DNA from: Tateyamaria omphalii
GTDB lineage: Bacteria > Pseudomonadota > Alphaproteobacteria > Rhodobacterales > Rhodobacteraceae
Direction of reading: 5' to 3'
DNA length: 64,000 nt
NCBI RefSeq assembly: GCF_001969365.1
Contig: NZ_CP019312.1
Location: 992,001-1,056,000, forward strand
Shown here: positions 7,884-20,951 of the stretch, piece after piece
Numbering within the stretch: position 1 is the stretch's first letter
How the letters are laid out: each line of letters begins with the position of its first letter
The notes under the pieces: generated by a model
Told to the model about the DNA's origin: nothing
Seen by the model: only the letters and a program-made list of their open reading frames with translations
Database searches by the model: none
Program-made: the position numbers and the translations under genes

Positions 7884-10117
7884 TGCCTGACCTCCTGATC
7901 GAACTCTTCTCCGAAGAAATCCCCGCGCGGATGCAAAAACGGGCCGGTGAGGATCTGCAAAAGCTGGTCACAAACGGTCTGGTCGAGGCGGGCCTGACCT
8001 ACGCCTCCGCCGCCGCTTTCACCACGCCGCGCCGCCTGTGCCTGACGGTCGAGGGGCTGCTGGCGGAAAGCCCCACCACACGCGAAGAGCGCAAAGGCCC
8101 CAAGGCCGACGCACCCGAAAAAGCGATCGAGGGGTTCTTGCGCGGTGCTGGCCTGACCCGCGACCAGGTCGAGGAACGCGAAACCCCCAAAGGCAACGTC
8201 CTCTTCGCCGTGATCGAAAAGCCGGGCCGCCCGGCCGCCGAGATCATCGCCGAGGTGCTGACCCACACCATCCGCACCTTCCCCTGGCCCAAATCCATGC
8301 GCTGGGGCGACGGTGCCCTGAAATGGGTGCGCCCGCTGCACTCGATCCTGTGCATCCTGACGGATGAAGCCGGGACAGAAGTTGTGCCTGGCGATGTCGA
8401 CGGCATCACGTTCGGCGACACGACCGAAGGCCACCGTTTCATGGCGCCGGGCCGGTTTTCCGTCACGTCCTTCGAGGATTACGAGCGTAAGCTCAAGCAA
8501 GCTCGCGTCGTCCTGAACGCTGCCGACCGGGCCGAAACCATCTGGCACGACGCCACCAACGCGGCCTTCGCCAGCGGGCTCGAAGTGGTCGAGGACAAGG
8601 GCCTGCTTGCGGAAGTCGCGGGCCTTGTCGAATGGCCCGTGGTGCTGATGGGCAAGATCGGGAGCGACTTCCTCGATCTGCCGCCCGAGGTGCTGCAAAC
8701 CTCCATGAAAGAGCACCAAAAGTTCTTCTCCGTCCGCAACCCCAAAACGGGGCGCATCGAACGGTTCGTCACGGTGGCGAACCGCGAAACGGCGGACAAC
8801 GGGGCCACGATTTTGGCGGGCAACGAAAAGGTGCTGAGCGCACGTCTGGCGGACGCCAAATTCTTCTGGGAGAATGACTTACGCACCGTTCGTGACGTGG
8901 GACTTGAAGGCATGGCCAAGCCGCTGGCCGATGTCACCTTCCACAACAAACTGGGCTCCCAAGCAGAACGCGTCGCCCGGATCGAAGCGCTCGCCCGCGA
9001 GCTTGCCCCCGTGGTCGGCGCCAAACCCGACCTCGCCGCCGAAGCGGCCCGCATCGTCAAGGCCGACCTCGCTTCCGAAATGGTTTACGAATTCCCCGAA
9101 TTGCAGGGGATCATGGGGCGCTACTATGCCCAAGCGGCCGGCCACGACGACGGCGTGCCCGAGGCCTGCGAAGACCACTATTCGCCGCTGGGTCCGTCCG
9201 ATGACGTGCCAACTGCGCCAGTGTCAGTCGCCGTGGCGCTGGCGGACAAGCTGGACACCCTGACGGCATTTTGGGTGATCGACGAAAAACCAACGGGATC
9301 CAAAGACCCCTTCGCATTGCGCAGAGCCGCACTGGGAGTTGTGAGGTCTGTTTTGGCCAACGACATCAGAATGCCACTCGAAGCTATTCTGGCCATATTG
9401 GCTCCGACGATTGCTGGCGAAGCAAAGGGTCGTGGGTTGCGCGAAGCTCGTTACATTCTTGGGTCGGTGATGAAGGAAGTCGGCGTAGACGACGTTTCTG
9501 ACGAATTAGTCGATGCGAAACTCAAAAAAATGGAGATCGACGTCGATACCCAAGAGGGTCTCGAAATTGTTCGAAAGCGAATGGGTCAAGTTCGTGATCT
9601 CCTCGCCTTCTTCCACGACCGCCTCAAAGTCTACCTTCGCGACCAAGGCATCCGCCACGACATCATCGACGCCTGCATCGCGATGCCCCAAAACGACGAC
9701 CTCACCCTGCTGGTAAAACGGGCGCGCGCCCTCTCCGAAACGCTCAAAACCGACGACGGCGAAAACCTGATCCAGGGCTTCAAGCGCGCCAACAACATCC
9801 TGACCCAGGCCGAGGAAGCCGACGGCGTCGAATACTCCTACGGTGCCGACATCAAATTCGCCGAGGAACCGCAGGAAAAAGCCCTCTTCGAAGCGCTCGA
9901 CGACGCCGAGGCCAAGATCACCCCGGCCATGCAAGCACAGGACTTCGCCACCGCCATGCACACCATGGCCACCCTGCGCGGCCCCATCGACGCCTTTTTT
10001 GAAACCGTGCAAATCAACGCCGACAATCAGACGGTCCGCCGCAACCGCCTGAACTTGCTCAGCCGTATACGCACGCTGTGCCTGTCGGTCGCGGACCTGA
10101 CCAAGGTCGAAGGCTAA
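7883..10117 (+). CDS. glyS: Glycine--tRNA ligase beta subunit
   Basis: A 744-residue protein with the normal GlyS beginning (MPDLLIELFSEEIPARMQ) and conserved blocks such as FPWPKSMRWG, EHQKFFSV, NDLRTVRDV and DPFALRRAALGV. The C-terminal anticodon-binding part includes FFHDRLKVYLRDQGIRHD. It is the tRNA-binding partner of GlyQ. A stretch around 9290-9600 has lower GC and different codon choice from the rest of the gene, although the reading frame is intact; this may be a patch brought in by recombination. Confidence 0.96.
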   Translation: MPDLLIELFSEEIPARMQKRAGEDLQKLVTNGLVEAGLTYASAAAFTTPRRLCLTVEGLLAESPTTREERKGPKADAPEKAIEGFLRGAGLTRDQVEERETPKGNVLFAVIEKPGRPAAEIIAEVLTHTIRTFPWPKSMRWGDGALKWVRPLHSILCILTDEAGTEVVPGDVDGITFGDTTEGHRFMAPGRFSVTSFEDYERKLKQARVVLNAADRAETIWHDATNAAFASGLEVVEDKGLLAEVAGLVEWPVVLMGKIGSDFLDLPPEVLQTSMKEHQKFFSVRNPKTGRIERFVTVANRETADNGATILAGNEKVLSARLADAKFFWENDLRTVRDVGLEGMAKPLADVTFHNKLGSQAERVARIEALARELAPVVGAKPDLAAEAARIVKADLASEMVYEFPELQGIMGRYYAQAAGHDDGVPEACEDHYSPLGPSDDVPTAPVSVAVALADKLDTLTAFWVIDEKPTGSKDPFALRRAALGVVRSVLANDIRMPLEAILAILAPTIAGEAKGRGLREARYILGSVMKEVGVDDVSDELVDAKLKKMEIDVDTQEGLEIVRKRMGQVRDLLAFFHDRLKVYLRDQGIRHDIIDACIAMPQNDDLTLLVKRARALSETLKTDDGENLIQGFKRANNILTQAEEADGVEYSYGADIKFAEEPQEKALFEALDDAEAKITPAMQAQDFATAMHTMATLRGPIDAFFETVQINADNQTVRRNRLNLLSRIRTLCLSVADLTKVEG

Positions 10118-10120
10118 ACC

Positions 10121-10190
10121 CTTCTTCTGACTGAAAATACCACGGGGGTGAGGGCGCAAGCCCGAGGGGGCTGGCCCCCTCCCTCCGCCT
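10121..10190 (+). repeat. Dispersed 3'-end element
   Basis: CTTCTTCTGACTGAAAATAC begins three bases after the glyS stop and is followed by a strong GC hairpin with arms GAGGGGGC and GCCCCCTC. It is the second copy of the element seen at 3672. Confidence 0.7.
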
Positions 10191-10267
10191 AAACACCTGC
10201 ACCACCGCTCAAAATCCTTGTCACACCAATGTCACAAGGTATGGTGCGCGGCGAAAGGATCGCCGCA

Positions 10268-12805
<2,538 letters not shown>

Positions 12806-12960
12806 CTCGCGGTTCGCGGTTCCGCAGCATTCAGTGTGTCACAACAAGCCATATTACGCTGATGCATAGCGGCCATGTGCGACCAAATCGCTCGAAAACT
12901 GGACGTCAAGGCCAATTTTTACTAAATGCGCCGGATCAAGAATGATCCTGGGGTTGATCA

Positions 12961-13602
12961 ATGCGAAGTTTGGTGAAGGCGCTTCTGGCGAGCTGCATGC
13001 TCGTGGGCTCTCCGCTTGCGGCATCCGAAACCGATGAGGCGGCGGCAACCGGCGAGCTGTTGCGCGCGGCTGAAGCACGTGGTCTGCGCGGTGTGTCGCA
13101 AGCGCTGTTGAGCGATCTGCTGACGCCTCCCGCGCAACCGACGGATGTCTCCTTTTCCCGCAGTTGGCTGGATGGCCAGCCCAAGGCCCAGGGTGGCGCG
13201 CACTGGAAATGCCTGAGCGAAGCACTTTATTTCGAAGCGCGGGGCGAAACGGTCAAGGGCCAGTTTGCCGTGGCCGAGGTGATCATGAACCGCGTCCGCA
13301 GCGCACGATTTCCCGACAACGTGTGCGGTGTGATCAATCAGGGGACGGGGCGCAAATACCAGTGCCAGTTCACCTACACCTGCGACGGTAACCCCGAAAC
13401 CATCCGCGAACCGCGCGCGTTCGAACGTGTGTCCAAGGTGGCCCGCGCCGTGCTGGATGGCCGCGCACCCGACTTGACCAAGGGGGCGACGCATTACCAC
13501 ACGACGGCGGTGCGCCCCCGCTGGGCGCGGGTCTACACCAGGACGGCCGCCATCGGCGTCCACGTCTTTTACCGGCATACGTTCCGCACCGCGTCGAACT
13601 GA
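12961..13602 (+). CDS. Exported cell wall hydrolase (SleB/CwlJ-type)
   Basis: A 213-residue protein with a signal peptide (about 1-20) and a Hydrolase_2 domain from about residue 80: LSEALYFEARGE with the conserved Glu, AEVIMNRVRS, FPDNVCGVINQG, CQFTYTCDG and GATHYHT. The family are peptidoglycan hydrolases related to spore-cortex lytic enzymes; in Gram-negative bacteria they are thought to act on septal or growing wall. The order PPDK-like gene then cell wall hydrolase is common in the group. Confidence 0.88.
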   Translation: MRSLVKALLASCMLVGSPLAASETDEAAATGELLRAAEARGLRGVSQALLSDLLTPPAQPTDVSFSRSWLDGQPKAQGGAHWKCLSEALYFEARGETVKGQFAVAEVIMNRVRSARFPDNVCGVINQGTGRKYQCQFTYTCDGNPETIREPRAFERVSKVARAVLDGRAPDLTKGATHYHTTAVRPRWARVYTRTAAIGVHVFYRHTFRTASN

Positions 13603-13634
13603 CGTTTTCGGGCGCTGGGGCGGCGTCTTTGCCC

Positions 13635-13651
13635 CTGTCCCGCAGGGACAG
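13635..13651. repeat. Hairpin CTGTCCC-GCA-GGGACAG
   Basis: A perfect 7-bp stem between the cell wall hydrolase and folB. It resembles the GTCCCCGCGGGGAC palindromes seen elsewhere in the window. There is no T-tract, so it is not a classical terminator. Confidence 0.45.
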
Positions 13652-13695
13652 CTTGGCTAGAAGGGCGCGAGTTCTTCTGCAAAGGCCACGCACCC

Positions 13696-14625
13696 ATGGC
13701 ATCCGAAATCCGCCTCGCCTTTTCGCATCCGTCCGAACGGTCAGAGGCGACGGCGACCTCCGCCCCGCTCGACCGCATCTCGGTTCGCGACCATATCGTC
13801 GAGGTCGAGATCGGCGCTTTTCAGGCCGAGCGCGGCGTGACGCAACGCATCTGCTTCAACATCGTGGTCGAGGTGCGTCCGCTCACCGGCCCAATCGACG
13901 ACGATGTGGACCGTATCCTGTCCTATGACAAAGTGACCGAAGCCATCACCTACGAACTGGCCGCCGAGCGTCTGAACCTGCTGGAAACCCTGTCCGAACG
14001 TGTCGCCGACCGCATCCTGATGGAGCCGCAGGCGATGCGCGTCTTTGTCCGCATCGAAAAGCTGGACCGCGGCCCCGGTGCGCTGGGGGTCGAGATCGTG
14101 CGCAGCCGTGGCACCGCCCGGCCCGTCGCAGCTGAGCATTTGGAAGAGGACGTGATGCACCCCGAGCTGGTGTATCTGTCGAACGCGGCCATCACCTCTG
14201 AACACCTGAGCGGCTGGATCGACCAGCTTGAAGCCATGGGCCGCCCGCTGATTTTCTGTGTCGGCCCTGCCGACATAGACGCACCGCAAGCCAGCCATCC
14301 TTTGGCGCAACGCCGCATCGACCTGCTGGCCATAGAACAGAACGCTTGGGTGCTGGCGGCGCGCGATGCGCGGTGCAAGGTTGTTGACACGCGGACCGAG
14401 CTGGATTGGGCCATGCGGAACGGGCAAGCCTGCGTCTGGGCCCCGTCCAAGATCGTGCTGGATGCGGTCGATGGACCGTCAGCCAAGGGTGCGGACGCGG
14501 TGGCGCTCGCCTCATGGTTCGCAGCCACCTTCGACGTGCGCGAGATGCTGGTGATCGGCGATGACGGTCCCAAGGATGCGCCTGTGGCCTTGCGCGCGAT
14601 CCCGGTGGATCAGGCCACGCTCTGA
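13696..14625 (+). CDS. folB: Dihydroneopterin aldolase with a C-terminal amino acid kinase-like extension
   Basis: A 309-residue protein. Residues about 25-145 are FolB-like: LDRISVRDHIVEVEIG, GAFQAERGVTQ, a YDKV segment and the VRIEKLDRGPGA block with the conserved Lys. FolB converts dihydroneopterin to hydroxymethyl-dihydropterin in folate synthesis. Residues about 150-309 are extra relative to the usual protein of about 120 residues. Segments such as LDWAMRNGQACVWAPSK and a helix followed by REMLVIGDDG recall amino acid kinase folds, but I see no clear active site. The gene overlaps folP (TGATG), so folB-folP-glmM is an operon. Confidence 0.85.
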   Translation: MASEIRLAFSHPSERSEATATSAPLDRISVRDHIVEVEIGAFQAERGVTQRICFNIVVEVRPLTGPIDDDVDRILSYDKVTEAITYELAAERLNLLETLSERVADRILMEPQAMRVFVRIEKLDRGPGALGVEIVRSRGTARPVAAEHLEEDVMHPELVYLSNAAITSEHLSGWIDQLEAMGRPLIFCVGPADIDAPQASHPLAQRRIDLLAIEQNAWVLAARDARCKVVDTRTELDWAMRNGQACVWAPSKIVLDAVDGPSAKGADAVALASWFAATFDVREMLVIGDDGPKDAPVALRAIPVDQATL

Positions 14626-15602
14626 TGCGCTACATCCGTCCGTTGATGCAGGTTGGTCCAGCGGTGCCTGAAGGGGCCGTCATGTGCGGCGCGTGCTGGT
14701 TTACACATATCGAGATACTGTCGCGCACCGCTAACCCGTGTGTGCGTCCTGCGTCAGAAATGACAGGGCCCGAACGCGCCGCCTTTGACCGCGCGTGGGA
14801 TGCACCGCAGATCATGGGCATCCTGAACACCACGCCCGACAGCTTCTCGGATGGGGGGCAGCACAATGCGCGCAGTGATGCGGTCGCACACGGGCAGTCG
14901 CTGGTCGGGCAGGGGGCTGGAATCCTGGACATCGGCGGCGAAAGCACCCGCCCCGGCGCGCAGACCGTGGAGATCGACGAGGAAATCGCGCGCACGGCTC
15001 CGGTAATCCGCGACCTGCGCGCGGCGGGTGTGACCACGCCCATTTCCATCGACACGCGCAAGGCTGCGGTGGCCGCGGCGGCGCTGGACGCGGGTGCGAC
15101 CGTCGTCAACGATGTCTCGGGCTTCACCTACGATACCGACCTCGCGCCCCTGTGCGCCGCGCGCGGCGTGCCCGTCTGCGTCATGCATGCGCAGGGCGAC
15201 CCGCAGACCATGCAGGACAGTCCAGCCTACGATGATGTCCTGCTGGATGTGTATGATTTCCTCGCTGAGCGGATCGAGATCTTGGAGGCTGCGGGCATTG
15301 CCCGGAACCGGATCATCGCAGATCCCGGTATTGGTTTTGGCAAGACGCTGAACCACAACCTCGCCCTGCTGAACCGCATTAGCTTGTTCCACAGCCTGGG
15401 CGTGCAGATCCTTCTGGGCGCATCGCGCAAACGCTTCATCGGCACCATCGGTAACGCGCCCGACCCTGCCGCCCGTGCGCCGGGCTCGGTTGCGGTGGCC
15501 CTGGCCGCCATCGCCCAAGGCGTGCAGATCATCCGTGCGCATGACGTCGCCGACCATGCGCAGGCCATTGCGCTGTGGCGGGCGTCTGTGGCACATCCCT
15601 GA
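14625..15602 (+). CDS. folP: Dihydropteroate synthase
   Basis: A 325-residue TIM-barrel enzyme that joins dihydropterin pyrophosphate with p-aminobenzoate. Signatures are [53 protein letters not shown] and GASRKRFIG. The first 50 or so residues are longer than in most FolP proteins and may not all be translated; the ATG at 14625 is taken because it overlaps the folB stop. This is the target enzyme of sulfonamides. Confidence 0.95.
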   Translation: MRYIRPLMQVGPAVPEGAVMCGACWFTHIEILSRTANPCVRPASEMTGPERAAFDRAWDAPQIMGILNTTPDSFSDGGQHNARSDAVAHGQSLVGQGAGILDIGGESTRPGAQTVEIDEEIARTAPVIRDLRAAGVTTPISIDTRKAAVAAAALDAGATVVNDVSGFTYDTDLAPLCAARGVPVCVMHAQGDPQTMQDSPAYDDVLLDVYDFLAERIEILEAAGIARNRIIADPGIGFGKTLNHNLALLNRISLFHSLGVQILLGASRKRFIGTIGNAPDPAARAPGSVAVALAAIAQGVQIIRAHDVADHAQAIALWRASVAHP

Positions 15603-15603
15603 C

Positions 15604-16950
15604 ATGACAAAGCTTTTCGGGACGGACGGCGTCCGGGGCACGGCCAACGTGGCCCCCATGACCGCCGAGATGGCGCTGCGCATCGGCGCCGCAGTGGGGC
15701 GGTACTTTCGCAGGGATGGTGACAGCGTACACCGCGTGGTCATCGGCAAGGATACACGCCTGTCGGGCTATATGTTCGAAAACGCGCTGACGGCGGGGCT
15801 GACCAGTACGGGCATGAATGTTCTGCTGCTGGGTCCGGTGCCGACGCCGGCGGTGGGCTTGCTCACCCGGTCGATGCGCGCCGATCTGGGCGTGATGATC
15901 TCGGCCAGCCACAACCCGGCCCATGATAACGGCATCAAATTCTTTGGCCCCGATGGCTACAAGCTGAGTGACGCTGCGGAAGCGGAAATAGAAAACCTTG
16001 TATCTCAAGGCGTTGACCCTGTCCCCGCGGGGACAATCGGGCGCGCCAAGCGGATTGACGATGGGCGGTTCCGCTATGTGGAGCGGGTGAAATCCTCGTT
16101 TCCGCGGCAGATGCGGCTCGACGGTCTGAAGGTCGTCGTGGACTGTGCCAATGGTGCGTCCTACCGCGTGGCGCCCGAGGCATTGTGGGAACTGGGTGCG
16201 ACCGTGATCCCCGTGGGCACGTCACCCAACGGCCACAACATCAACGAAGGCTGCGGCTCCATGCACCCGCAAACCGCCGCCGAAGCGGTCGTGGCCCATG
16301 GCGCCGATGTCGGCATCTGTCTGGACGGCGATGCGGATCGCGTGATCCTGCTGGACGAGCAGGGGCGCGTCGGCAATGGCGATCAGTTCATGGGGCTGAT
16401 GGCGGCCCGCTGGGCGTCAGAGGGGCGGTTGAAGAACAACGCGCTGGTGGCGACGGTGATGTCGAACCTTGGACTCGAACGGTTCTTGCAAGGGCATGGC
16501 GTCGCCCTGGAACGTACGAGCGTGGGCGACCGTTATGTGGTCGAACGGATGCGGCAGGGCGACTTCAACCTTGGCGGCGAGCAGTCGGGCCACATTGTGA
16601 TGACCGACTATGCCACGACGGGCGACGGTCTGATGGCGGGGCTGCAATTCCTCGCCGAGCTGGTGCAATCGGGCAAGCGCGCGAGCGAGGTGCTCCATGT
16701 CTTTGACCCGGTGCCGCAGCTTTTGAAAAACGTGCGTTTTGCGGCCGGGCAAGCCCCGCTTGAGGTAGACAGCGTGCAGGCGGCGATTTCCGAGGCGGAG
16801 GGGCAACTGAATGGCAACGGGCGTTTGCTGATCCGCAAATCAGGGACCGAGCCGCTGATCCGCGTGATGGCCGAGAGTGAGGACGAGGCGGTGTTGAACG
16901 CCAGTGTTGAGCACGTCGTGAGTGCTGTAGAAGCGGTTGTCGCGCAGTAG
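15604..16950 (+). CDS. glmM: Phosphoglucosamine mutase
   Basis: A 448-residue protein that converts glucosamine-6-phosphate to glucosamine-1-phosphate for UDP-GlcNAc and hence peptidoglycan and lipid A. It begins [15 protein letters not shown] and has the phosphoserine loop [12 protein letters not shown] (Ser102), the metal loop CLDGDADR, the sugar-binding GGEQSGHIV and the phosphate site [12 protein letters not shown]. It lies one base after the folP stop. A 14-bp palindrome shared with intergenic sites is embedded in the coding sequence at 16021-16034. Confidence 0.97.
   Translation: MTKLFGTDGVRGTANVAPMTAEMALRIGAAVGRYFRRDGDSVHRVVIGKDTRLSGYMFENALTAGLTSTGMNVLLLGPVPTPAVGLLTRSMRADLGVMISASHNPAHDNGIKFFGPDGYKLSDAAEAEIENLVSQGVDPVPAGTIGRAKRIDDGRFRYVERVKSSFPRQMRLDGLKVVVDCANGASYRVAPEALWELGATVIPVGTSPNGHNINEGCGSMHPQTAAEAVVAHGADVGICLDGDADRVILLDEQGRVGNGDQFMGLMAARWASEGRLKNNALVATVMSNLGLERFLQGHGVALERTSVGDRYVVERMRQGDFNLGGEQSGHIVMTDYATTGDGLMAGLQFLAELVQSGKRASEVLHVFDPVPQLLKNVRFAAGQAPLEVDSVQAAISEAEGQLNGNGRLLIRKSGTEPLIRVMAESEDEAVLNASVEHVVSAVEAVVAQ
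16021..16034. repeat. Palindrome GTCCCCGCGGGGAC inside glmM
   Basis: A perfect 14-bp palindrome. Identical copies stand in intergenic DNA at 56228-56241 and 59648-59661. Here it is read as codons for Val-Pro-Ala-Gly-Thr. Confidence 0.6.
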
Positions 16951-16999
16951 TCCGATCGGCCCTCCGGGGGGAGTTCTTCTGGCCAAGTGAAGCCATTGA

Positions 17000-17917
17000 T
17001 CAGCGCGCAAAGAGCCTGCGTAGCGCGCCGTATTGGCTGAGGCCGACACCCCCGAGGATCAGGAGCATGGCCGAAAGGAGGCTCGGGGGGAGAGGTTCGT
17101 TCAGGATGAGGGCGCCCATGACCACGGACCAGGCTGGGACCTGGTAATTCGTGATCGACATGAACACCGGGCCCGCACTGCGGATGACCAGCACGCGCAG
17201 CATGTTGGCGGCTGCTGTCGGGATCAGGCCGAGGCAGGCGATGACGATCAGTGTGTCCGTGTCGGGAAGAGGTGGGGGCCCTTCGACGATCCAAGCTACG
17301 GGTAGGGTGATGCAGGCGGCGATGAGCAGCAGGACCGTTGAGAGGTCGACAGGATCCACGGGCGGCAGGCGCCGCATCAGGATGGACGAGATGCCATAGC
17401 AACAGGCTGCGCTGACGCAGGCGATACGTCCTGCCGTTTCCAGTTGCGCGCCGCTTGCTTCGAATGCCTGGCCGCCGATCAGGATGCAGACGCCGACAAA
17501 GCCGATGATGAACCCCAGGGTGCGCCGCCGCGTCATGTGTTCGCCGGGGACGAAGACATGCGCCAGGGGCAGCACGATCAGGGCGACCGAGGCCATGGAG
17601 ACGCCAGCGAAGCCCGAGGTGACGTATTGCTGTCCCCAGGCGAGCAGCATGAAGGGGATGGCGGAACTGAACGCGCCAATGGCGATGAGGGCGGTCCAAG
17701 TACTTGATATCATGGGGCTCTTGAACAGTTTTCCACCCGAGGCTTGCCAGATGGCCACCATGAGCACGGCAGCAAAACAGATGCGCCCGGCCGCGAGCCA
17801 GAAGGGCGTGATGCCGCGCAGCGCGATTTCGGTGACAAGGAAAGTGCCACCCCAGGTAAAGCCCAAAGTGGCGACCATCAGCCAGTTTGCGCCCGTGATC
17901 TTTGGGTTAGCGGTCAT
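17000..17917 (-). CDS. EamA/DMT-family transporter
   Basis: A 305-residue protein with about ten predicted membrane helices in two repeated EamA halves: GFTWGGTFLVTEIALRG at the start of the first, then a second half with the SITNYQVPAWSVVMGAL segment. The superfamily includes exporters of amino acids and other metabolites; the substrate is not evident. Its start overlaps the end of the ABM-domain gene by 11 bp, so it is the last gene of an operon read from 18574 down to 17000. Confidence 0.85.
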   Translation of the reverse strand: MTANPKITGANWLMVATLGFTWGGTFLVTEIALRGITPFWLAAGRICFAAVLMVAIWQASGGKLFKSPMISSTWTALIAIGAFSSAIPFMLLAWGQQYVTSGFAGVSMASVALIVLPLAHVFVPGEHMTRRRTLGFIIGFVGVCILIGGQAFEASGAQLETAGRIACVSAACCYGISSILMRRLPPVDPVDLSTVLLLIAACITLPVAWIVEGPPPLPDTDTLIVIACLGLIPTAAANMLRVLVIRSAGPVFMSITNYQVPAWSVVMGALILNEPLPPSLLSAMLLILGGVGLSQYGALRRLFAR

Positions 17918-18254
17918 GAAGGGCCTTGCTGTCTGCAGGGGTCTGATCGCGTTCGGTCATGCCGTAGTCGCGGATCACACCCGCCACGCGCAGTCGGTAG
18001 TTGTCGAAATGGATGTCGCGCCCCGCGCTCTGCGCATCGCGGTGTTCGGGCAGTTTGCGCCAGTGTTCGAGCGCGGCTTCGTCTTCCCAGACGGACAGGG
18101 AGAGCAGTTTGCCGGGTTCCATCAGGCTTTCGAAGCGCTCGACCGAGATGAAGCCGGGGATGTCGCTGAGATGGTGTTTCAGCGCGGCGGCCCGGTTCAG
18201 ATAGGGTGTGCGTTGCCCGTCCTTGGGCCAAACTTCGAAGATGACAGCGATCAT
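17907..18254 (-). CDS. Antibiotic biosynthesis monooxygenase (ABM) domain protein
   Basis: A 115-residue ferredoxin-like fold protein: MIAVIFEVWPKDGQ at the N-terminus, the IPGFISVERFES strand-turn, then SLSVWEDEAALEHWRKLPEH. This is the ABM pattern found in small heme-degrading or quinol-oxidising monooxygenases and in many proteins of unknown role. The ATG at 18254 overlaps the stop of the upstream NIPSNAP gene by four bases. With NIPSNAP upstream and an EamA transporter downstream it may belong to detoxification of a small aromatic or reactive compound, which is an inference. Confidence 0.8.
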   Translation of the reverse strand: MIAVIFEVWPKDGQRTPYLNRAAALKHHLSDIPGFISVERFESLMEPGKLLSLSVWEDEAALEHWRKLPEHRDAQSAGRDIHFDNYRLRVAGVIRDYGMTERDQTPADSKALHDR

Positions 18255-18574
18255 GTGGCGCCTCCCTGCAGTGCGGACACGTTTTGCAGCCATGTCCTGT
18301 CTTCCTTGAGAATGAATTTCTCAGATTGTGCAAACAGGTAATTCTCGCGCCCCAGTGGATCGGCCGCGAGGCGGGCGCGGTAGGCCTCATAAGCGGCAAG
18401 GTTTTCAATGTGATAGATTCCGTAGGCGAGGGTGGATGATCCTTCGTGCGGTGCATAATATCCCACGAGGTCCGCGCCGCAGCGGGGGATGCACTTGCCC
18501 CAGCGTGCCCCGTATTCGGCGAAGGCGGCGCGTTTCGTGGGGTCGATCTGGTACTGGATGATGCAGGTGAGCAT
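18251..18574 (-). CDS. NIPSNAP family protein
   Basis: A 107-residue protein with the NIPSNAP pattern: an N-terminal strand (MLTCIIQYQIDPTKRAAFAEY), an ADLVGYYAPHEG turn, and a YEAYRARLAADP helix. It is another dimeric ferredoxin-like fold, often encoded beside ABM proteins. First gene of the three-gene minus-strand operon. It is divergent from the ArsR-type regulator at 18646, with only about 70 bp between the two starts. Confidence 0.8.
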   Translation of the reverse strand: MLTCIIQYQIDPTKRAAFAEYGARWGKCIPRCGADLVGYYAPHEGSSTLAYGIYHIENLAAYEAYRARLAADPLGRENYLFAQSEKFILKEDRTWLQNVSALQGGAT

Positions 18575-18645
18575 GGGGGATCCTTTCGTTGCAGGGATTT
18601 GCCTAGCACTTTGACGAACGGGAATGCTTCGGTTACGGTCAAACT

Positions 18646-19329
18646 ATGAAAGAAGGACCAGATATTTCTCACATTGCGGCGCTGATCGGTGATCCGGCGC
18701 GGGCAAATATCCTGACGGCGCTGATGGATGGGCGGGCGTTGACAGCATCTGAGCTGGCGGAGGAGGCGGGTGTGGGGCTGTCGACGGCCAGTGGGCATTT
18801 GTCCAAGCTGGCGGAAGCGGAGTTGATCGCGCCTCGCAAGTCGGGGCGGCACAAGTATTTCAATCTGGCGGATGCCGAAGTTGCAGGTGTGCTGGAGGCG
18901 CTGATGGGGCTGGCCGCGCGGCGGGGTGCCACACGGGTGCGCACGGGGCCGCGCGATGCGCAGATGCAGGTGGCGCGTGTGTGCTACAACCACTTGGCCG
19001 GGCGGATGGGCGTGCAGATGTACAGCAGTTTGATTGGGCGCAGATTGCTGGCCGAGACTGGAGAGGATGTGGCGCTGACCGACACCGGTCGCATGTTTGC
19101 CACCGGGTTTGGTATTGACCTGGCTGCATTGGAAACGGGGCGGACGCGTCTGTGCCGGACGTGCCTCGACTGGTCAGAGCGGCGCAATCATCTCGCAGGC
19201 TCGCTGGGCCGTGCCATGCTGACCCGGATGGAGGAACAGGGATGGATGCGCCGGGATCCGGGTAGCCGGGCGGTTCTGCTGTCGGAAAAAGGAAAGGCCG
19301 CTTTTGCAGCGGCCTTTCCGGAAACATGA
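18646..19329 (+). CDS. ArsR-type winged-helix transcriptional regulator
   Basis: A 227-residue protein. The N-terminal half is a winged helix: LIGDPARANILTALMDG, then TASELAEEAGVGLSTASGHLSKL as the helix-turn-helix and PRKSGRHKYFNL as the wing. The C-terminal half (about 110-227) is an extra domain with two cysteines in RLCRTCLDWSERR, typical of a subfamily of larger ArsR-like regulators. Its divergence from the NIPSNAP/ABM/EamA operon suggests that it represses that operon. Its 3' end contains a perfect 11-bp hairpin that acts for ilvC on the other strand. Confidence 0.85.
   Translation: MKEGPDISHIAALIGDPARANILTALMDGRALTASELAEEAGVGLSTASGHLSKLAEAELIAPRKSGRHKYFNLADAEVAGVLEALMGLAARRGATRVRTGPRDAQMQVARVCYNHLAGRMGVQMYSSLIGRRLLAETGEDVALTDTGRMFATGFGIDLAALETGRTRLCRTCLDWSERRNHLAGSLGRAMLTRMEEQGWMRRDPGSRAVLLSEKGKAAFAAAFPET
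19286..19319 (-). terminator. ilvC terminator, embedded in the 3' end of the ArsR-type gene
   Basis: GGAAAGGCCGC (19291-19301) and GCGGCCTTTCC (19309-19319) form a perfect 11-bp stem with a 7-base loop. Reading on the minus strand, five T residues follow (19290-19286). It lies about 20 bp after the ilvC stop and inside the last codons of the convergent regulator. Confidence 0.8.
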
Positions 19330-19339
19330 AGAGCCAAGT

Positions 19340-20423
<1,084 letters not shown>

Positions 20424-20495
20424 CGTTATATTTTGAGTTTATTTGGCCAAGTGAAGATTAGATCATTCGTCAAATAAAAGAAAAGCGACAAGATC

Positions 20496-20951
20496 ATGTT
20501 AGACGATGCGGACAGGCGTGTATTGCGCCAATGGCAAGCCGACCCGTCGTTGGCACCTGCGGAATTGGCGGAACGGGCGCGCGTGAGCCCCGGGCAGTTG
20601 ACCCGGCGGCAGGCTAAACTGCGTGAAGCGGGTGTGGTCAAGGGGGTGCAGGCAGTCATCGATTGGGGCGCGTTGGGTTACGCTGTTGAGGTGTCGTTGC
20701 GCGTGACCTTGGACAAGACACAATCCCGCGCTTTTGATGAGTTTATTGTCGCTGCGCGCGCGGTGCCAGAGGTGATCGAAATCCAGACCTTTCTGGGCCG
20801 GGTGGATGTGCGCCTGTCCGTGATCGCGCGGGATATGGCGCACTACCAGCACCTTTATCGCAGTCGTATTCTGACCCTGCCGCATATCGCGGATATCGAG
20901 GCGCTGATGCATGTTGCCCGGATCAAAAGCGATGAGGCGCTGCCGCTGTGA
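20496..20951 (+). CDS. Lrp/AsnC family regulator (first of two)
   Basis: A 151-residue protein with an N-terminal helix-turn-helix (LDDADRRVLRQWQAD, then LAERARVSPGQLTRRQAKLREAGVV) and a RAM ligand-binding domain (VSLRVTLDKTQSRAFDEF, PEVIEIQTFLGRVDVRLSVIA). Lrp proteins sense amino acids and often control neighbouring or branched-chain amino acid genes. It is divergent from ilvC and overlaps the second Lrp gene by four bases, which suggests the two are made together and may form mixed oligomers. Confidence 0.9.
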   Translation: MLDDADRRVLRQWQADPSLAPAELAERARVSPGQLTRRQAKLREAGVVKGVQAVIDWGALGYAVEVSLRVTLDKTQSRAFDEFIVAARAVPEVIEIQTFLGRVDVRLSVIARDMAHYQHLYRSRILTLPHIADIEALMHVARIKSDEALPL

